From the NCBI RefSeq assembly GCF_018860155.1, contig NZ_JAHKNI010000005.1, positions 186,001 to 250,000 of the forward strand: a DNA stretch of 64,000 nt. The letters are read 5' to 3'. The position numbers were made by a program, and so were the translations under genes. The DNA comes from Nocardia albiluteola (GTDB taxonomy: Bacteria > Actinomycetota > Actinomycetes > Mycobacteriales > Mycobacteriaceae). Below, one piece after another: positions 53,636-62,762 of this stretch (position 1 is its first letter; the number at the start of each line of letters is the position of its first letter). The notes beneath the pieces are model-generated. The model ran no database searches. It worked only from the letters and a program-made list of their open reading frames with translations, and had not been told where the DNA came from.

Positions 53636-54982
53636 TCAGTGGCCGCCGCGCACGTAGACCGGCCGAGGACTCAGTGCGGTTCCGTTCCACACCAGTGGTT
53701 CCGGTTCGGCCGTTGGGTCCTCTCGGCGCAACCAGCCGACCTGCCATTCTGCGCCGACGAGATCGTAAATGTAGGCATCGGGCCGGTCTTGCACGGTGAT
53801 TCGCTCGACGGCCTTGGCGCCGTCGAGGCGGAAGGTCAGCTCGGTAAGGGCGTTCGCGCTCGAGTAGCGGACCGGGCGCCGGTGCTCGTCGTAGCCGAAG
53901 AGCGCGAACTTCAGGAACAGCAGGCCCAGGAACGAATAGCGTTCCGCGGGTTCGGGGGTGTCGGGTCCGAGCTGCCAGCAGAAGGTGCGGTCGATGCCGC
54001 ACGACAGCGCGAGAATATTGCGGATCACGATGTCATCGGCGTTGCGCCGGTGCCATTCGGCCTCCGCCTCGGGCGGGCAGTCGAGCATGAACATCTGCAG
54101 GGCGGAGGGTAATTCGGGCATGCGCTCGTACAGGCGTTCCATCGCGGCGCGAGTCTCCTGCATGATGGTCTGTCCCGAACGGAAGTCCGCGATGGTCAGA
54201 GCGTGCCAGGGCCGCATGGGCTCGGTGGCGAGCACGTCGGTCAGTTCGCCGTACACCTCGGGAAACTCGAAGAGCAGCGGACCGTTGTATTCGCCGATCA
54301 CGACCGGCTTCTCGCCGCCTGCGGCGCGCAGTGCGGCCCGGGCGTTCTCGACCATGACCGGTGTCCGGTACGGGTCGCCGTACGGGTGGAGATCGAATAC
54401 GTCGTAGTAGTCGTGGCAGGCGCCGATCACATGCAGGAAGAACTCACGCTCGGAATCCGGCTCCTCCATGTTCGCGAAAATGCCTGGTACACAGCCACCG
54501 AGGACGACCTGGCTCGCCGGATCGCCGGCTTTGACGGCCGCCTGGAAGCGGGCGAGGTGCCGGACGTAGTCGTCGGCCGAGTCCGCCCAGAACAATCCGT
54601 TCGACGGTTCGTTCTCGCACTGCCAGTACCGGACTCGGCCGCCGCAGTGCTCAACCAGCGCGCGCACCATGGCGTCGTAGCCGTCGGGGTCGTGTGGCGT
54701 CGAGGCGGGCAGGAAATCGGTGGCACGGGTCGATCCCCACAGCGAGGACGCGGTGATCGTGAACCACAGTTCGGTGTCCTCGTCGCTCTGCGCGAGCACC
54801 GCGTCCACGGCCGACCAGTCGTATCGTCCCGGTTCGGCTTCGAGCTGCGACCAGTAGAAGAACACCCGAACCCCACCGGCCCCGAGCTTGCGTACCAGCG
54901 GCGTGAAGTTGTCGGTCTCCTCGACCAGGCCGTACTGGATGCCCCGGACCACGCCCAACCGGATATCTGAATTCTCTGTCAT
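53636..54982 (-). CDS. Clan GH-A glycoside hydrolase-like protein
   Basis: A 448-residue TIM-barrel protein. The acid/base candidate is in WQCENEPSNG (NEP, about residue 118) and the nucleophile candidate in VVIGEYNGPL (about 223), as in GH39/GH5-type enzymes. The initial strand GVRVFFYWSQLEAEPGRYDW is typical of clan A. No signal peptide, so it acts in the cytoplasm. Overlapping the SnoaL-like gene by 4 bases, it may act on a glycosylated secondary metabolite or glycolipid. Confidence 0.75.
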   Translation of the reverse strand: MTENSDIRLGVVRGIQYGLVEETDNFTPLVRKLGAGGVRVFFYWSQLEAEPGRYDWSAVDAVLAQSDEDTELWFTITASSLWGSTRATDFLPASTPHDPDGYDAMVRALVEHCGGRVRYWQCENEPSNGLFWADSADDYVRHLARFQAAVKAGDPASQVVLGGCVPGIFANMEEPDSEREFFLHVIGACHDYYDVFDLHPYGDPYRTPVMVENARAALRAAGGEKPVVIGEYNGPLLFEFPEVYGELTDVLATEPMRPWHALTIADFRSGQTIMQETRAAMERLYERMPELPSALQMFMLDCPPEAEAEWHRRNADDIVIRNILALSCGIDRTFCWQLGPDTPEPAERYSFLGLLFLKFALFGYDEHRRPVRYSSANALTELTFRLDGAKAVERITVQDRPDAYIYDLVGAEWQVGWLRREDPTAEPEPLVWNGTALSPRPVYVRGGH

Positions 54983-55479
54983 GACAACCGATCCTGAACG
55001 GCCGCGCTGGCACCACTCTTGCGCGCCGCATGCGCACCAGGAGCAGCCGAACCGGATCCGGTTCGCTGGGGTGGCTGCGTGATCGGCGTGTTCTGGGCTC
55101 CCGCGAGCCACCATCGGCCATCCCGCTCGACCAGTACGTACAGGGCGATCTCGGAGAATCCGCCCGGTTCGGTGGCGAGCCTGGAGATCTGGGTCAGTAC
55201 GACCCCCGGCGCGGGCGACGTCGCGCCGACGACTTCGAAGTGCGACGGCGGCGCGACCTGTGCATTCATCAAGCGGCGGTGAATGGCGTTCAATTCGGTG
55301 TAGCCGGCTACCGACGCACCATATGGACTGCCCCACACCACGTCTGCCGCGAAAGCGGCGTCGTAGCCGTCCGCGTCGCCTGCCGCGCCGGACTGTTGCA
55401 GCCCTTCGGCGAACCGTGTGGCCACCTCGTGGGCGATGGTGACCCGTGCTGGATCACCGAGCGTAGGTCGGGTGTGCAT
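54979..55479 (-). CDS. SnoaL-like/DUF4440 (NTF2-fold) protein
   Basis: A 166-residue NTF2-like protein (ATG 55479 chosen; an ATG five codons earlier is possible). Pattern: RFAEGLQQSGAAGDADGYDA, then WGSPYGASVAGYTEL and RDGRWWLAGAQNTPI, similar to the SgcJ/EcaC group. Such folds are polyketide cyclases, isomerases or binding proteins. It sits between an ene-reductase and a glycoside hydrolase-like gene, all on the minus strand. Reaction unknown. Confidence 0.7.
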   Translation of the reverse strand: MHTRPTLGDPARVTIAHEVATRFAEGLQQSGAAGDADGYDAAFAADVVWGSPYGASVAGYTELNAIHRRLMNAQVAPPSHFEVVGATSPAPGVVLTQISRLATEPGGFSEIALYVLVERDGRWWLAGAQNTPITQPPQRTGSGSAAPGAHAARKSGASAAVQDRLS

Positions 55480-55500
55480 TCTGCTGTGCTCCAATCATTT

Positions 55501-56595
55501 TCAGCGGAGGCTGCCGAGGAGGCCGCCATGGAAGGGGATGATTTCGTCGGTGCGACCGGCGAGGATCTTCGTCAGCCACTCGGGATCTCCCAGCAGGGCC
55601 CTGCCGACGGCCACGAGGTCGAATTCGTCGCGCTCCATGCGGTCGACCAGTTCGTCGAGATCCGCGGCTGCGCCGGGTGACATATGAGGAAACTCGTTGC
55701 CGAGGCCCACCGAGCCCACACTGATGGCGGGTTTTCCGGTGAGCTTCTTGGCCCAGCCCGCGAGGTTCAGGCCGGATCCCTCGAACTCGGAGAGTTGCAA
55801 CCGCCGGGTGGAGCAGTGGAAGACGTCTACGCCCGCGTCGGCCAGCAGGCCGAGCATGGTCTCGAATTCCTGTGGTTTCTCGGCGATCCGCGCCTGGTAG
55901 TGGTTCATCTTCCACTGGGACAAACGGAAGGAGATCGGGAAGTCGCCGGCGACGCGGTCCCGGCACGCGGCCACGATCTCGGCGGCGAAACGGGTACGGC
56001 CGGCGATGTCGCCGCCGTAGGCGTCGGTGCGCCGGTTGGTGTGGGCCCACAGGAACTGGTCGATCAGATAGCCGTGGGCGCCGTGGATCTCGATGCCGTC
56101 GAAGCCCAGTGCCTGCGCGGTCGCCGCGGCGGTGGCGTACGCGGCGACCACAGCGTCGATATCGGTCTGGGTCATCTCTCGGCCCGAGTCGGCGCCGTCC
56201 AGGGCGATGCCGGAGGGGCCGATCCGCGGGGCGTCGGGGACCGGCGGATTGCCGACGGTGCGATCCATGCCGACGTGCCACAACTGCGGCATGATCCGGC
56301 CGCCCGCTTGATGGACCGCCTCGGCCACGGCCGACCAGCCCGCCAGCGCCTCGTCGCCGTGGAAGTGGGGGACCCGGGCGCTACTGCCCGCCGAGTCGTG
56401 GCCGACATAGGTGCCCTCGGTGATGATCAGACCAACGCCGGCGGCCGCCCGTCGGGCGTAGTACTGCGCCACATCGTCGCCAGGCACGCCGCCGGGGGAG
56501 AACTCGCGCGTCATCGGCGCCATCACGACACGGTTGGGCAGCGTGAGGCTTCCCAGGGAGAAGGGGCGGGCCAGGATGCCGGTCGAATCAGCCAC
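55501..56595 (-). CDS. Old yellow enzyme-family NADH:flavin oxidoreductase
   Basis: A 364-residue OYE-family protein. Features: ARPFSLGSLTLPNRVVMAPM at the start, GIEIHGAHGYLIDQFLWAHT with the active-site HGAH and FMN-binding residues, and VGRALLGDPEWLTKI near the end. It reduces activated C=C bonds with NAD(P)H and FMN. It is divergent from a TetR gene with a shared operator region, so it is probably controlled by it and induced by an electrophilic substrate. Confidence 0.9.
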   Translation of the reverse strand: MADSTGILARPFSLGSLTLPNRVVMAPMTREFSPGGVPGDDVAQYYARRAAAGVGLIITEGTYVGHDSAGSSARVPHFHGDEALAGWSAVAEAVHQAGGRIMPQLWHVGMDRTVGNPPVPDAPRIGPSGIALDGADSGREMTQTDIDAVVAAYATAAATAQALGFDGIEIHGAHGYLIDQFLWAHTNRRTDAYGGDIAGRTRFAAEIVAACRDRVAGDFPISFRLSQWKMNHYQARIAEKPQEFETMLGLLADAGVDVFHCSTRRLQLSEFEGSGLNLAGWAKKLTGKPAISVGSVGLGNEFPHMSPGAAADLDELVDRMERDEFDLVAVGRALLGDPEWLTKILAGRTDEIIPFHGGLLGSLR

Positions 56596-56612
56596 GACGG
56601 CCCCCCATCAAT

Positions 56613-56636
56613 GTGTACGCTGTATTCATAGCGTAC
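56613..56636. promoter_or_regulatory. Candidate TetR operator
   Basis: TGTACGCT-N8-AGCGTACA is a perfect dyad between the divergent OYE and TetR genes. Related half sites recur nearby (CGTACA at about 56631-56646 and GGTACGCTGTACAC at about 56670), suggesting two operators. Confidence 0.6.
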
Positions 56637-56714
56637 AACGTACACATGAAAGTGTACTAAGTCCACTGCCGGTACGCTGTACACGACATCATCCGGCGGA
56701 AGGAACCCCAAGCG

Positions 56715-57452
56715 ATGGCCCCCCAGGGGAAACAGTCGGCGAACGAGGACAGGGACCCCGTCTCGCTGTGGGAACGCCTCGAACGGCCGGCGCCGGCGCC
56801 CCGCGCCACCCTCACTCCCCGGCGGATCGCCGAGGTCGCCGTCGCCGTCGCCGATGCCGAAGGGCTCGACGCGGTGACGATGCGCCGCCTGGCCACCGAA
56901 CTCGGCGTCGCCCCCATGGCCGCGTACCGCTACGTCACCGGCAAGGACGAGCTCCTCGAGCTGATGGTCGACTTCATCTACGCGGAGCTGGATCTGCCCG
57001 ACGGCACCGACGGCTGGCGGGCGACCATGCGGTCCGTCGCCCTGCGCACCAGGGAGGTCCTGTTGCGGCACTCCTGGGCGTCGCGGGCGGTGTTCAACGG
57101 GCCGACCCCGAATCAGTTGGCCGTGCCGGAGGCGGCCCTCGCCGCACTCGACGACCTCGGGCTCGACGTGGACACCGCCATGGCGGTCTTCAGCACCGTC
57201 ACCGCCTATGTGCACGGCGCGGTCGACTCGGAGGTCAGGCTGAGCCGGATGCTGCACGCGCGCGGCTGGACCACCCGCGAGGAGGCCCGCGCGGGACTGG
57301 CCACGCAGATGGCCTGGCTCATGAACACGGGCCGCTACCCGATGTACGCGCGCTATATCCACGACGCCGTCCGCAAGGACGATGTGCGGTGGCAGTTCGA
57401 GATCGGGCTCGACTCCGTCCTCGATGGCATCGCGGTGCGCCTCGGGATCTGA
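56715..57452 (+). CDS. TetR-family transcriptional regulator
   Basis: A 245-residue TetR protein. The HTH is at about 33-80 (TPRRIAEVAVAVADAEGLDA, MRRLATELGVAPMAAYRYV) and a TetR_C-type ligand domain follows (LMVDFIYAELDLPDGTDGW; AVFSTVTAYVHGAVDSEVRL). Divergent from the OYE operon, it is its likely repressor. The ligand is unknown. Confidence 0.9.
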   Translation: MAPQGKQSANEDRDPVSLWERLERPAPAPRATLTPRRIAEVAVAVADAEGLDAVTMRRLATELGVAPMAAYRYVTGKDELLELMVDFIYAELDLPDGTDGWRATMRSVALRTREVLLRHSWASRAVFNGPTPNQLAVPEAALAALDDLGLDVDTAMAVFSTVTAYVHGAVDSEVRLSRMLHARGWTTREEARAGLATQMAWLMNTGRYPMYARYIHDAVRKDDVRWQFEIGLDSVLDGIAVRLGI

Positions 57453-57470
57453 CGGCACCCGGATCACCGG

Positions 57471-57630
57471 GCGTTGACTCGCCGTCCGGACAGCGTCAGG
57501 GCTCAGGCGCTGGCGGCCGCGGGTGCGGAGGTGATCGAGGGCTCGCTGGAGGAACCCGCGACGATCGAGCGCTGCATCGATGGCGTCTACGGGGTGTACA
57601 GCGTGCACCCCGGGGGGCTGGTGAAGATCG
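57471..57630 (+). pseudogene. NmrA-like fragment
   Basis: A short frame reads RRPDSVRAQALAAAGAEVIE and EPATIERCIDGVYGVYSVH, which is the early part of an NmrA/HSCARG-type NAD(P)-binding protein. The Rossmann GxxGxxG start and everything after are gone, and the frame continues into antisense of xseB. Confidence 0.6.
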
Positions 57631-57690
57631 CGAGTTCACAAGTCCCGCAGCCAAAATCGGAGAGTGCGATTCTGCGCTCACCGGAAGCTT

Positions 57691-57921
57691 TTACTGCTCG
57701 TCGGCTGCTTCGCGGTGGGACAGCGCATCCTCGACGCGTTTGCGGGCGCCCGCCAGATGCTCCTCGCAGCGGGTGGCCAGGGCCTCGCCGCGCTCCCAGA
57801 GCGTCAGCGAGTCGTCCAGGTCCATGCCGCCCTGCTCCAGCATCTTCACGACGTTGACCAGCTCGTCGCGGGCGCGCTCGTAACCGAACGTCGCGATTTC
57901 GGCGAGATCACTGTCGTTCAC
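57691..57921 (-). CDS. xseB: Exodeoxyribonuclease VII small subunit
   Basis: A 76-residue XseB of normal size, starting at GTG 57921 and overlapping the xseA end by 14 bases. The helical hairpin signature is IATFGYERARDELVNVVKML, then GGMDLDDSLTLWERGEAL. It forms the collar/legs of ExoVII with XseA, which degrades single-stranded DNA. Confidence 0.9.
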   Translation of the reverse strand: MNDSDLAEIATFGYERARDELVNVVKMLEQGGMDLDDSLTLWERGEALATRCEEHLAGARKRVEDALSHREAADEQ

Positions 57922-59269
57922 TACGCGACTCCTTTGTGATGGTCTCGGCGCCCAGCGCGGCCGTGTCCTTCGTGATGGTCTGGGCGCCCAGCGCGGCCGC
58001 GCTGATCGCTCCGTCGGCGACGCGGACGCGCAGCTGGGTGCCTGGCGGGGAATCCGCGACCGAGCGGATGACGTGGCGTTCGGCACCCGAAATACGTTGT
58101 ACCACAGCGTATCCGCGGGCCAGGGTGGCGGCCGGGCCGACCGCGGTGAGCTTCTCGCGCAGGTGTCGGGTGGCGGTGGACTCGGCGGTGAGGGAGTGCT
58201 CGACCGCGCGCCGGGCCGCGGTGCGCAGCCGCTCGGTCTCCTCGTGGCGCTGGTCGAGCAGGCGCAGCGGGTCGGATAGCACCGGCCGCGAGCGCAGCTG
58301 ATCCAGCGCCCGCAATTCGCGCTGCACCCAGCCGCGCAGCGCCGCGGCGGACCGCTCGCGCAGCTCGCGCACCCGCGCGCGCTCCGCGGCCACATCGGGC
58401 ACGATCCGCTTGGCGGCATCGGTGGGCGTGGCCGCGCGCAGATCGGCGACATAGTCCGAGAGCGGATTGTCCGGCTCGTGCCCGATCGCACTGACGATGG
58501 GCGTCGTCGCGGAAACGATTGCGCGGCACAGGGTTTCGTCGGAAAACGGCAGCAGATCCTCGACGCTGCCGCCGCCGCGGGCCAGCACGATCACGGCCAC
58601 GTCCGGATGCCGGTCGAGCTCGGCGAGGGCCTCGAGGATCTGCGGCACCGCCGTCGGTCCCTGCACCGCGGTATTGCGGACCTCGAAACGTACTGCGGGC
58701 CAGCGCTGTTGGGCCACGCTGAGCACATCGCGCTCGGCGGCGCTGGCGCGGCCGGTGATCAGCCCGATCGTCCCGGGCAGGAAGGGAATCGGGCGCTTGA
58801 GGCGCGGATCGAACAGTCCCTCCGCGGCCAGCAGGGCCTTGAGCCGTTCGATGCGGGCCAGCAGTTCGCCGATGCCTACTGGCCGAATCTCGGTAACCCG
58901 CAACGACAATGTGCCGCGCCCGGTGAAATACGTCAGCTTGCCGTAGACGACGACCCGGCTGCCCTCCTGCAGCGGCACCGCCGAACTGCGCAGCAGCGCA
59001 GGATCGCAGGTCACCGACAGCGACATGTCCGCGGCCGGATCGCGCAGCACCAGAAACGCGGTGCGCGAGCCCGGGCGGACATTCATCTGTGTGATCTGAC
59101 CCTCCACCCAGACGCTGCCGAGCCGGTCGATCCACTGCGATACCTTCAGCGCGATACTGCGCACAGGCCAGGGATTCTCGGCCGAATTCGACGGTCGGGC
59201 CGAGCCGGAATTCGCCGATTCGCCGGCGGCGGGCCGTGCCGTCGGCTCCGGTGTCGTGGGGTCCGTCAC
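57908..59269 (-). CDS. xseA: Exodeoxyribonuclease VII large subunit
   Basis: A 453-residue XseA from GTG 59269, which overlaps the previous stop by 4 bases. N-terminal OB fold (SVWVEGQITQMNVRPGSRTA), catalytic domain with ITGRASAAERDVLSV and VIVLARGGGSVEDLLPF, then the coiled-coil stalk and a C-terminal barrel (LARGYAVVQRISG). At the extreme C-terminus an 11-residue unit is duplicated (AALGAQTITKD, AALGAETITKE), corresponding to a 33-bp DNA duplication. Confidence 0.95.
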   Translation of the reverse strand: MTDPTTPEPTARPAAGESANSGSARPSNSAENPWPVRSIALKVSQWIDRLGSVWVEGQITQMNVRPGSRTAFLVLRDPAADMSLSVTCDPALLRSSAVPLQEGSRVVVYGKLTYFTGRGTLSLRVTEIRPVGIGELLARIERLKALLAAEGLFDPRLKRPIPFLPGTIGLITGRASAAERDVLSVAQQRWPAVRFEVRNTAVQGPTAVPQILEALAELDRHPDVAVIVLARGGGSVEDLLPFSDETLCRAIVSATTPIVSAIGHEPDNPLSDYVADLRAATPTDAAKRIVPDVAAERARVRELRERSAAALRGWVQRELRALDQLRSRPVLSDPLRLLDQRHEETERLRTAARRAVEHSLTAESTATRHLREKLTAVGPAATLARGYAVVQRISGAERHVIRSVADSPPGTQLRVRVADGAISAAALGAQTITKDTAALGAETITKESRSERQ

Positions 59270-59940
59270 TTGGCCTGCACGGTGGCGATCCGGTTCGTCA
59301 GCATCGTCACGAATGCCGCGCGGTCGCGGGTCCGGCGCTCGTAGTCCAGCAGCGCGTTGAGGTCGGTGACGCTGAGCATGCGCAGGCGGGCGCGCAGCTG
59401 GGCCAGCGTCATGTTCAGATAGTCGTAGCGGGCGGCGACCTCCGGCTCGGTGACTGTGCCGGGCGGGGTGTGGCCGTTGGTGGAAGCCTTTGCCGCGGTG
59501 GTGGATTCGGGTGCGGGGGATTCGGTTGCCGCGGTGGCGGATTGGTCCGACCCGGCCGTGGTGGCCTCGAATTCGGTCGCCGCGGCGGCGGGCGCGGGCT
59601 CCCATTCGGCGGGCTCCGGCTCGGGCGCGACGTAGAGGTCGAAGCGGCTCAGCGTGGCCGATTCGCGCCCATCCTCGAATCGCGGCTCGACATCCTCGTC
59701 CTCATCGAAGGTGGCCCATTCGGGCTGCTCCTGCGCGCGGTTGACCAGCTGATCGAAAACCTCGTCGCCCTTGAGGGCGAGACTGGTCACGAACTGTTGT
59801 GCGTGCATGGTGGTCTGCAGCAGCTGGCTGATCGCGGTGATCGGCAAATGCATTGCCGTCGCGGGCAGCCGGCGAGCTTCCTCGAGGGCGAACACGGCAG
59901 CCCCGGCGGCGACCCGGGCGATGAACGGCGGTCGAAACAT
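59266..59940 (-). CDS. Lipid droplet-associated protein
   Basis: A 224-residue protein of the kind found upstream of xseA in Nocardia/Rhodococcus and annotated as lipid-droplet-associated (MLDS/perilipin-like). The amphipathic N-terminal half (FIARVAAGAAVFALEEARRL; PITAISQLLQTTMHAQQFV) can coat triacylglycerol droplets; the middle is a low-complexity Ala/Pro/Thr linker and the C-terminus a helix (LNMTLAQLRARLRMLSVTD). ATG 59940 is used, since upstream reading is non-coding. Confidence 0.75.
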   Translation of the reverse strand: MFRPPFIARVAAGAAVFALEEARRLPATAMHLPITAISQLLQTTMHAQQFVTSLALKGDEVFDQLVNRAQEQPEWATFDEDEDVEPRFEDGRESATLSRFDLYVAPEPEPAEWEPAPAAAATEFEATTAGSDQSATAATESPAPESTTAAKASTNGHTPPGTVTEPEVAARYDYLNMTLAQLRARLRMLSVTDLNALLDYERRTRDRAAFVTMLTNRIATVQAK

Positions 59941-60274
59941 AGCCCTAGCCTGCCCGATTCGCGGGGTGAAGCAAAGGATGGAATCCACGTGCGCCATTCT
60001 TGCCGCCGCCCTTCCGGTGGAATTCACCGGCCCGCGTGATATGCGAATGCGCGAGCACACCGCCGGCGCGGCCCGCAGCTTCGACCGCGGAGTCGAGCTC
60101 GAGCGGGTGTAGTAGTGCGCGGCCCGCAGGAACGGCCGCCGATGCGGGCGGATTCGCCGTCGCGGGCCGATACTGTGAATCGTGAGCGGACTCACAGCGC
60201 GCCGCTGCCTCGCGACGCGAGACCGGCCGTGACCGCGCGCGTGTCGGATGAGCCCCGCACGTAAGCTGTGGGGC

Positions 60275-61279
60275 ATGTCCTCGGCAATCCCCTTGAACGT
60301 CGGAATCGCCCGGTCGGCGGGTGCGAGCGCGGCCGGTTCGGCCAAGCGCGTGCTGCTCGCCGAGCCACGTGGCTACTGCGCCGGTGTCGACCGCGCGGTC
60401 GAGACCGTCGAGCGGACGCTGGAAAAGCACGGCGCACCGGTCTATGTGCGCAAGGAGATCGTGCACAACCGGCACGTCGTGGAGACGCTGCGCGAGCGCG
60501 GCGTCGTCTTCGTCGACGAGACCGACGAGGTGCCCGAGGGCGCGGTCGTGGTGTTCTCCGCCCACGGCGTCTCGCCGATGGTGCACGAGGCTGCCGCCGC
60601 CCGTCACCTGCACACCATCGACGCCACCTGCCCGCTGGTCACCAAGGTGCACCAGGAGGCCAAGCGCTTCGCCCGGGACGATTTCGACATCCTGCTCATC
60701 GGCCACGAGGGTCACGAGGAGGTCGAGGGCACCGCCGGTGAGGCCCCCGACCACGTGCAGCTGGTCGACGGCCCGGATTCGGTCGAGGGCGTCACCGTCC
60801 GCGACGAGAACAAGGTCATCTGGTTGTCCCAGACCACCCTGTCGGTCGACGAGACCATGGAGACGGTGGCCCGGCTACGGGAGAAGTTCCCGAAGCTGCA
60901 GGATCCGCCGAGCGACGACATCTGCTACGCCACCTCGAACCGCCAGACCGCGGTGAAGGCGATGGCTCCCGAGTGCGATCTGGTGATCGTGGTCGGCTCG
61001 CGCAACTCCTCCAACTCCAAGCGCCTGGTCGAGGTCGCGCTCGGCGCCGGCGCCGGGGCCTCGTATCTGGTCGACTTCGCCCGGGAGGTGGATCCGGCTT
61101 GGTTCGAGGGAGTGCGCACGATCGGCGTCACCTCCGGCGCCTCGGTCCCGGAGATCCTCGTCCGCGGCCTGCTGGATCTGCTGGCCGAACACGGGTACGC
61201 CGACGTCCAGCCCGTTACCACCGCCAACGAGACCCTGGTCTTCTCCCTGCCCCGCGAACTGCGTGCCGCCCGGCAGTAG
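60275..61279 (+). CDS. ispH: 4-hydroxy-3-methylbut-2-enyl diphosphate reductase
   Basis: A 334-residue IspH from ATG 60275 (ATG 60248 would add nine residues). The three cluster cysteines are in RGYCAGVDRAV, IDATCPLVTKV and DDICYATSNRQ; HGVSP carries a substrate-binding His. It is the last enzyme of the MEP isoprenoid pathway and makes IPP and DMAPP with a [4Fe-4S] cluster. It is divergent from the lipid-droplet/xse operon. Confidence 0.95.
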   Translation: MSSAIPLNVGIARSAGASAAGSAKRVLLAEPRGYCAGVDRAVETVERTLEKHGAPVYVRKEIVHNRHVVETLRERGVVFVDETDEVPEGAVVVFSAHGVSPMVHEAAAARHLHTIDATCPLVTKVHQEAKRFARDDFDILLIGHEGHEEVEGTAGEAPDHVQLVDGPDSVEGVTVRDENKVIWLSQTTLSVDETMETVARLREKFPKLQDPPSDDICYATSNRQTAVKAMAPECDLVIVVGSRNSSNSKRLVEVALGAGAGASYLVDFAREVDPAWFEGVRTIGVTSGASVPEILVRGLLDLLAEHGYADVQPVTTANETLVFSLPRELRAARQ

Positions 61280-61409
61280 GAGGCCGCCCGGCCCGCACGA
61301 TCCGGGGGCGCTGCGACCTGCGCGGGAACCGGCAGTCGCTCGGGCTGCCGGTGACCTGTGCTGCACGAGCACGCCCGCGAGGAGCTGAGTAGCCGGCGCT
61401 GATACGCGC

Positions 61410-61443
61410 AGATCCCCGGTCCAGAATTCCGGACCGGGGATCT
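61410..61443 (+). terminator. Terminator after ispH
   Basis: 13-bp perfect stem AGATCCCCGGTCC/GGACCGGGGATCT with an 8-base loop, followed by CGCTTTT on the plus strand. It can also stop the convergent DUF6542 gene. Confidence 0.75.
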
Positions 61444-61486
61444 CGCTTTTGCTCGGCAGTGACGATCCGTGCGGGACCGCTTCCGC

Positions 61487-62725
61487 TCAGTGTTCTATGC
61501 GACCGGCGTCGTGCTCGCGATAGCGCACGTTCGGGCGGGGGTGCGGGGGGACGTCGCCGTATTCGGGGCGTGGACGGCGGGGCTGCTCGGCCGGCGCGGC
61601 GGCGGCGGGGCGCTTGCGGGGCTCCGCGGAGCGCTGGGGCTGGCCGGCGCCCGCGCCACGCTGGCGCGGGTCGGCGGAGCGCTGACGCGACTGTTGATCC
61701 GCGCCGCGCTGGCGGGGCAGTGCGTCCGGGTCACGGCGTCGGGAGGTCGCCTCGGAGTCGCGGCGGCGCGGGGCCGGATCGTTGTCGGGGCGGCGTGCGG
61801 GTGCGTCCGCGGTGTCGCGATGACGGGACGGTGCCTCTGCGCTCTCGCGGTGGCGGGACGGCGCGTCCGCGTTGCGGCGCTGGCGGGCGGGATCTGCCTC
61901 GCGGCGGGTCCGGGGCGCGTCGGGGTCGCGGCGGCGGCGGGGTGCGTCGCTGTCGCGGCGCTGGGCGGGCGTCTCGTCGGCCTCGGAGCCGCTGCGGGAC
62001 GACGCGGCGGGTGCGGCTGCACGCTCGCTGGTCCGCGAGGCCGCTGCGGATACGCGCGGCGGGCGGTCGGCGACCCGCCCGGCGCCCTTTCGGCCCGCGC
62101 GGGTCGGCGTAGCGGCCTCCTCGTCGGCGGCCGGGGATTGCGAGCGAGTTCGGCGGCGCAGCGCATCGGAGGCGCTCGATCCAGGGGCCTTGCGGGCGCG
62201 CTCGCCGACGGGGCTGCCCTTGCCGGCGCGGCGGCCGCGCGCCCGGGTGGCGGCGGCCGCATCGGCCATGTTGCGATGCAGCAGCAGTCGGCCCAATCCG
62301 ATCGCCAGCACCAGGACGGTGGCAATGGCCATCGTCGGGAAGCGGTTCATCAGCGGCAGGGCCAGATTGAGCAGGATGTCCTTCAGCGACGTCGAGGAGT
62401 GGCCCAGCAGCTGCTGGTAGGCGACGGGCACCGCGAGGAACAGCAGCAGGGGCGGGGTCACCATCGTGGTGAACAGGCCGCGGTATCGCACCACGAGCGC
62501 CGCGAGCGCGCAGCCGATGATGTAGAAGGCAGCAAAAACATTGGTCAGGTCCTTGCCACCACCGCTGGCGTCGATGAAGAATCCGATCGAGGTGCACACG
62601 ACCGCGATCAACACCGCCGCGCCGGCGGGGACGCCGGGCACGGTCGGGATGATCGAGCGGTGCGGTGCGGGCACCTCTGATCGCTCGCGTTGGGTAGCTG
62701 CCACGTTAAGCACACTATCTGCCAC
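61487..62725 (-). CDS. DUF6542-type membrane protein with long disordered tail
   Basis: A 412-residue protein. An N-terminal membrane domain of about four segments (AAVLIAVVCTSIGFFID, VFAAFYIIGCALAALVV, TPPLLLFLAVPVAYQQLL, MAIATVLVLAIGLGRLLL) is followed by about 250 residues of Arg/Ala/Pro/Ser/Asp-rich low complexity with many RRRD and APSRHRE-like repeats. The layout and its place next to ispH match the DUF6542 family of Nocardia and relatives. Function unknown; the basic tail may bind nucleic acid or the wall polymers. Confidence 0.75.
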   Translation of the reverse strand: MADSVLNVAATQRERSEVPAPHRSIIPTVPGVPAGAAVLIAVVCTSIGFFIDASGGGKDLTNVFAAFYIIGCALAALVVRYRGLFTTMVTPPLLLFLAVPVAYQQLLGHSSTSLKDILLNLALPLMNRFPTMAIATVLVLAIGLGRLLLHRNMADAAAATRARGRRAGKGSPVGERARKAPGSSASDALRRRTRSQSPAADEEAATPTRAGRKGAGRVADRPPRVSAAASRTSERAAAPAASSRSGSEADETPAQRRDSDAPRRRRDPDAPRTRREADPARQRRNADAPSRHRESAEAPSRHRDTADAPARRPDNDPAPRRRDSEATSRRRDPDALPRQRGADQQSRQRSADPRQRGAGAGQPQRSAEPRKRPAAAAPAEQPRRPRPEYGDVPPHPRPNVRYREHDAGRIEH

Positions 62726-62762
62726 AACGGGAACGTGTGTCGAGGCTGGGCGGATGAACCGG

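Noticed and set aside
61469..62680. 403-codon plus-strand frame opposite the DUF6542 gene
   Set aside because: Gly/Arg-rich antisense of the low-complexity tail of the membrane protein.
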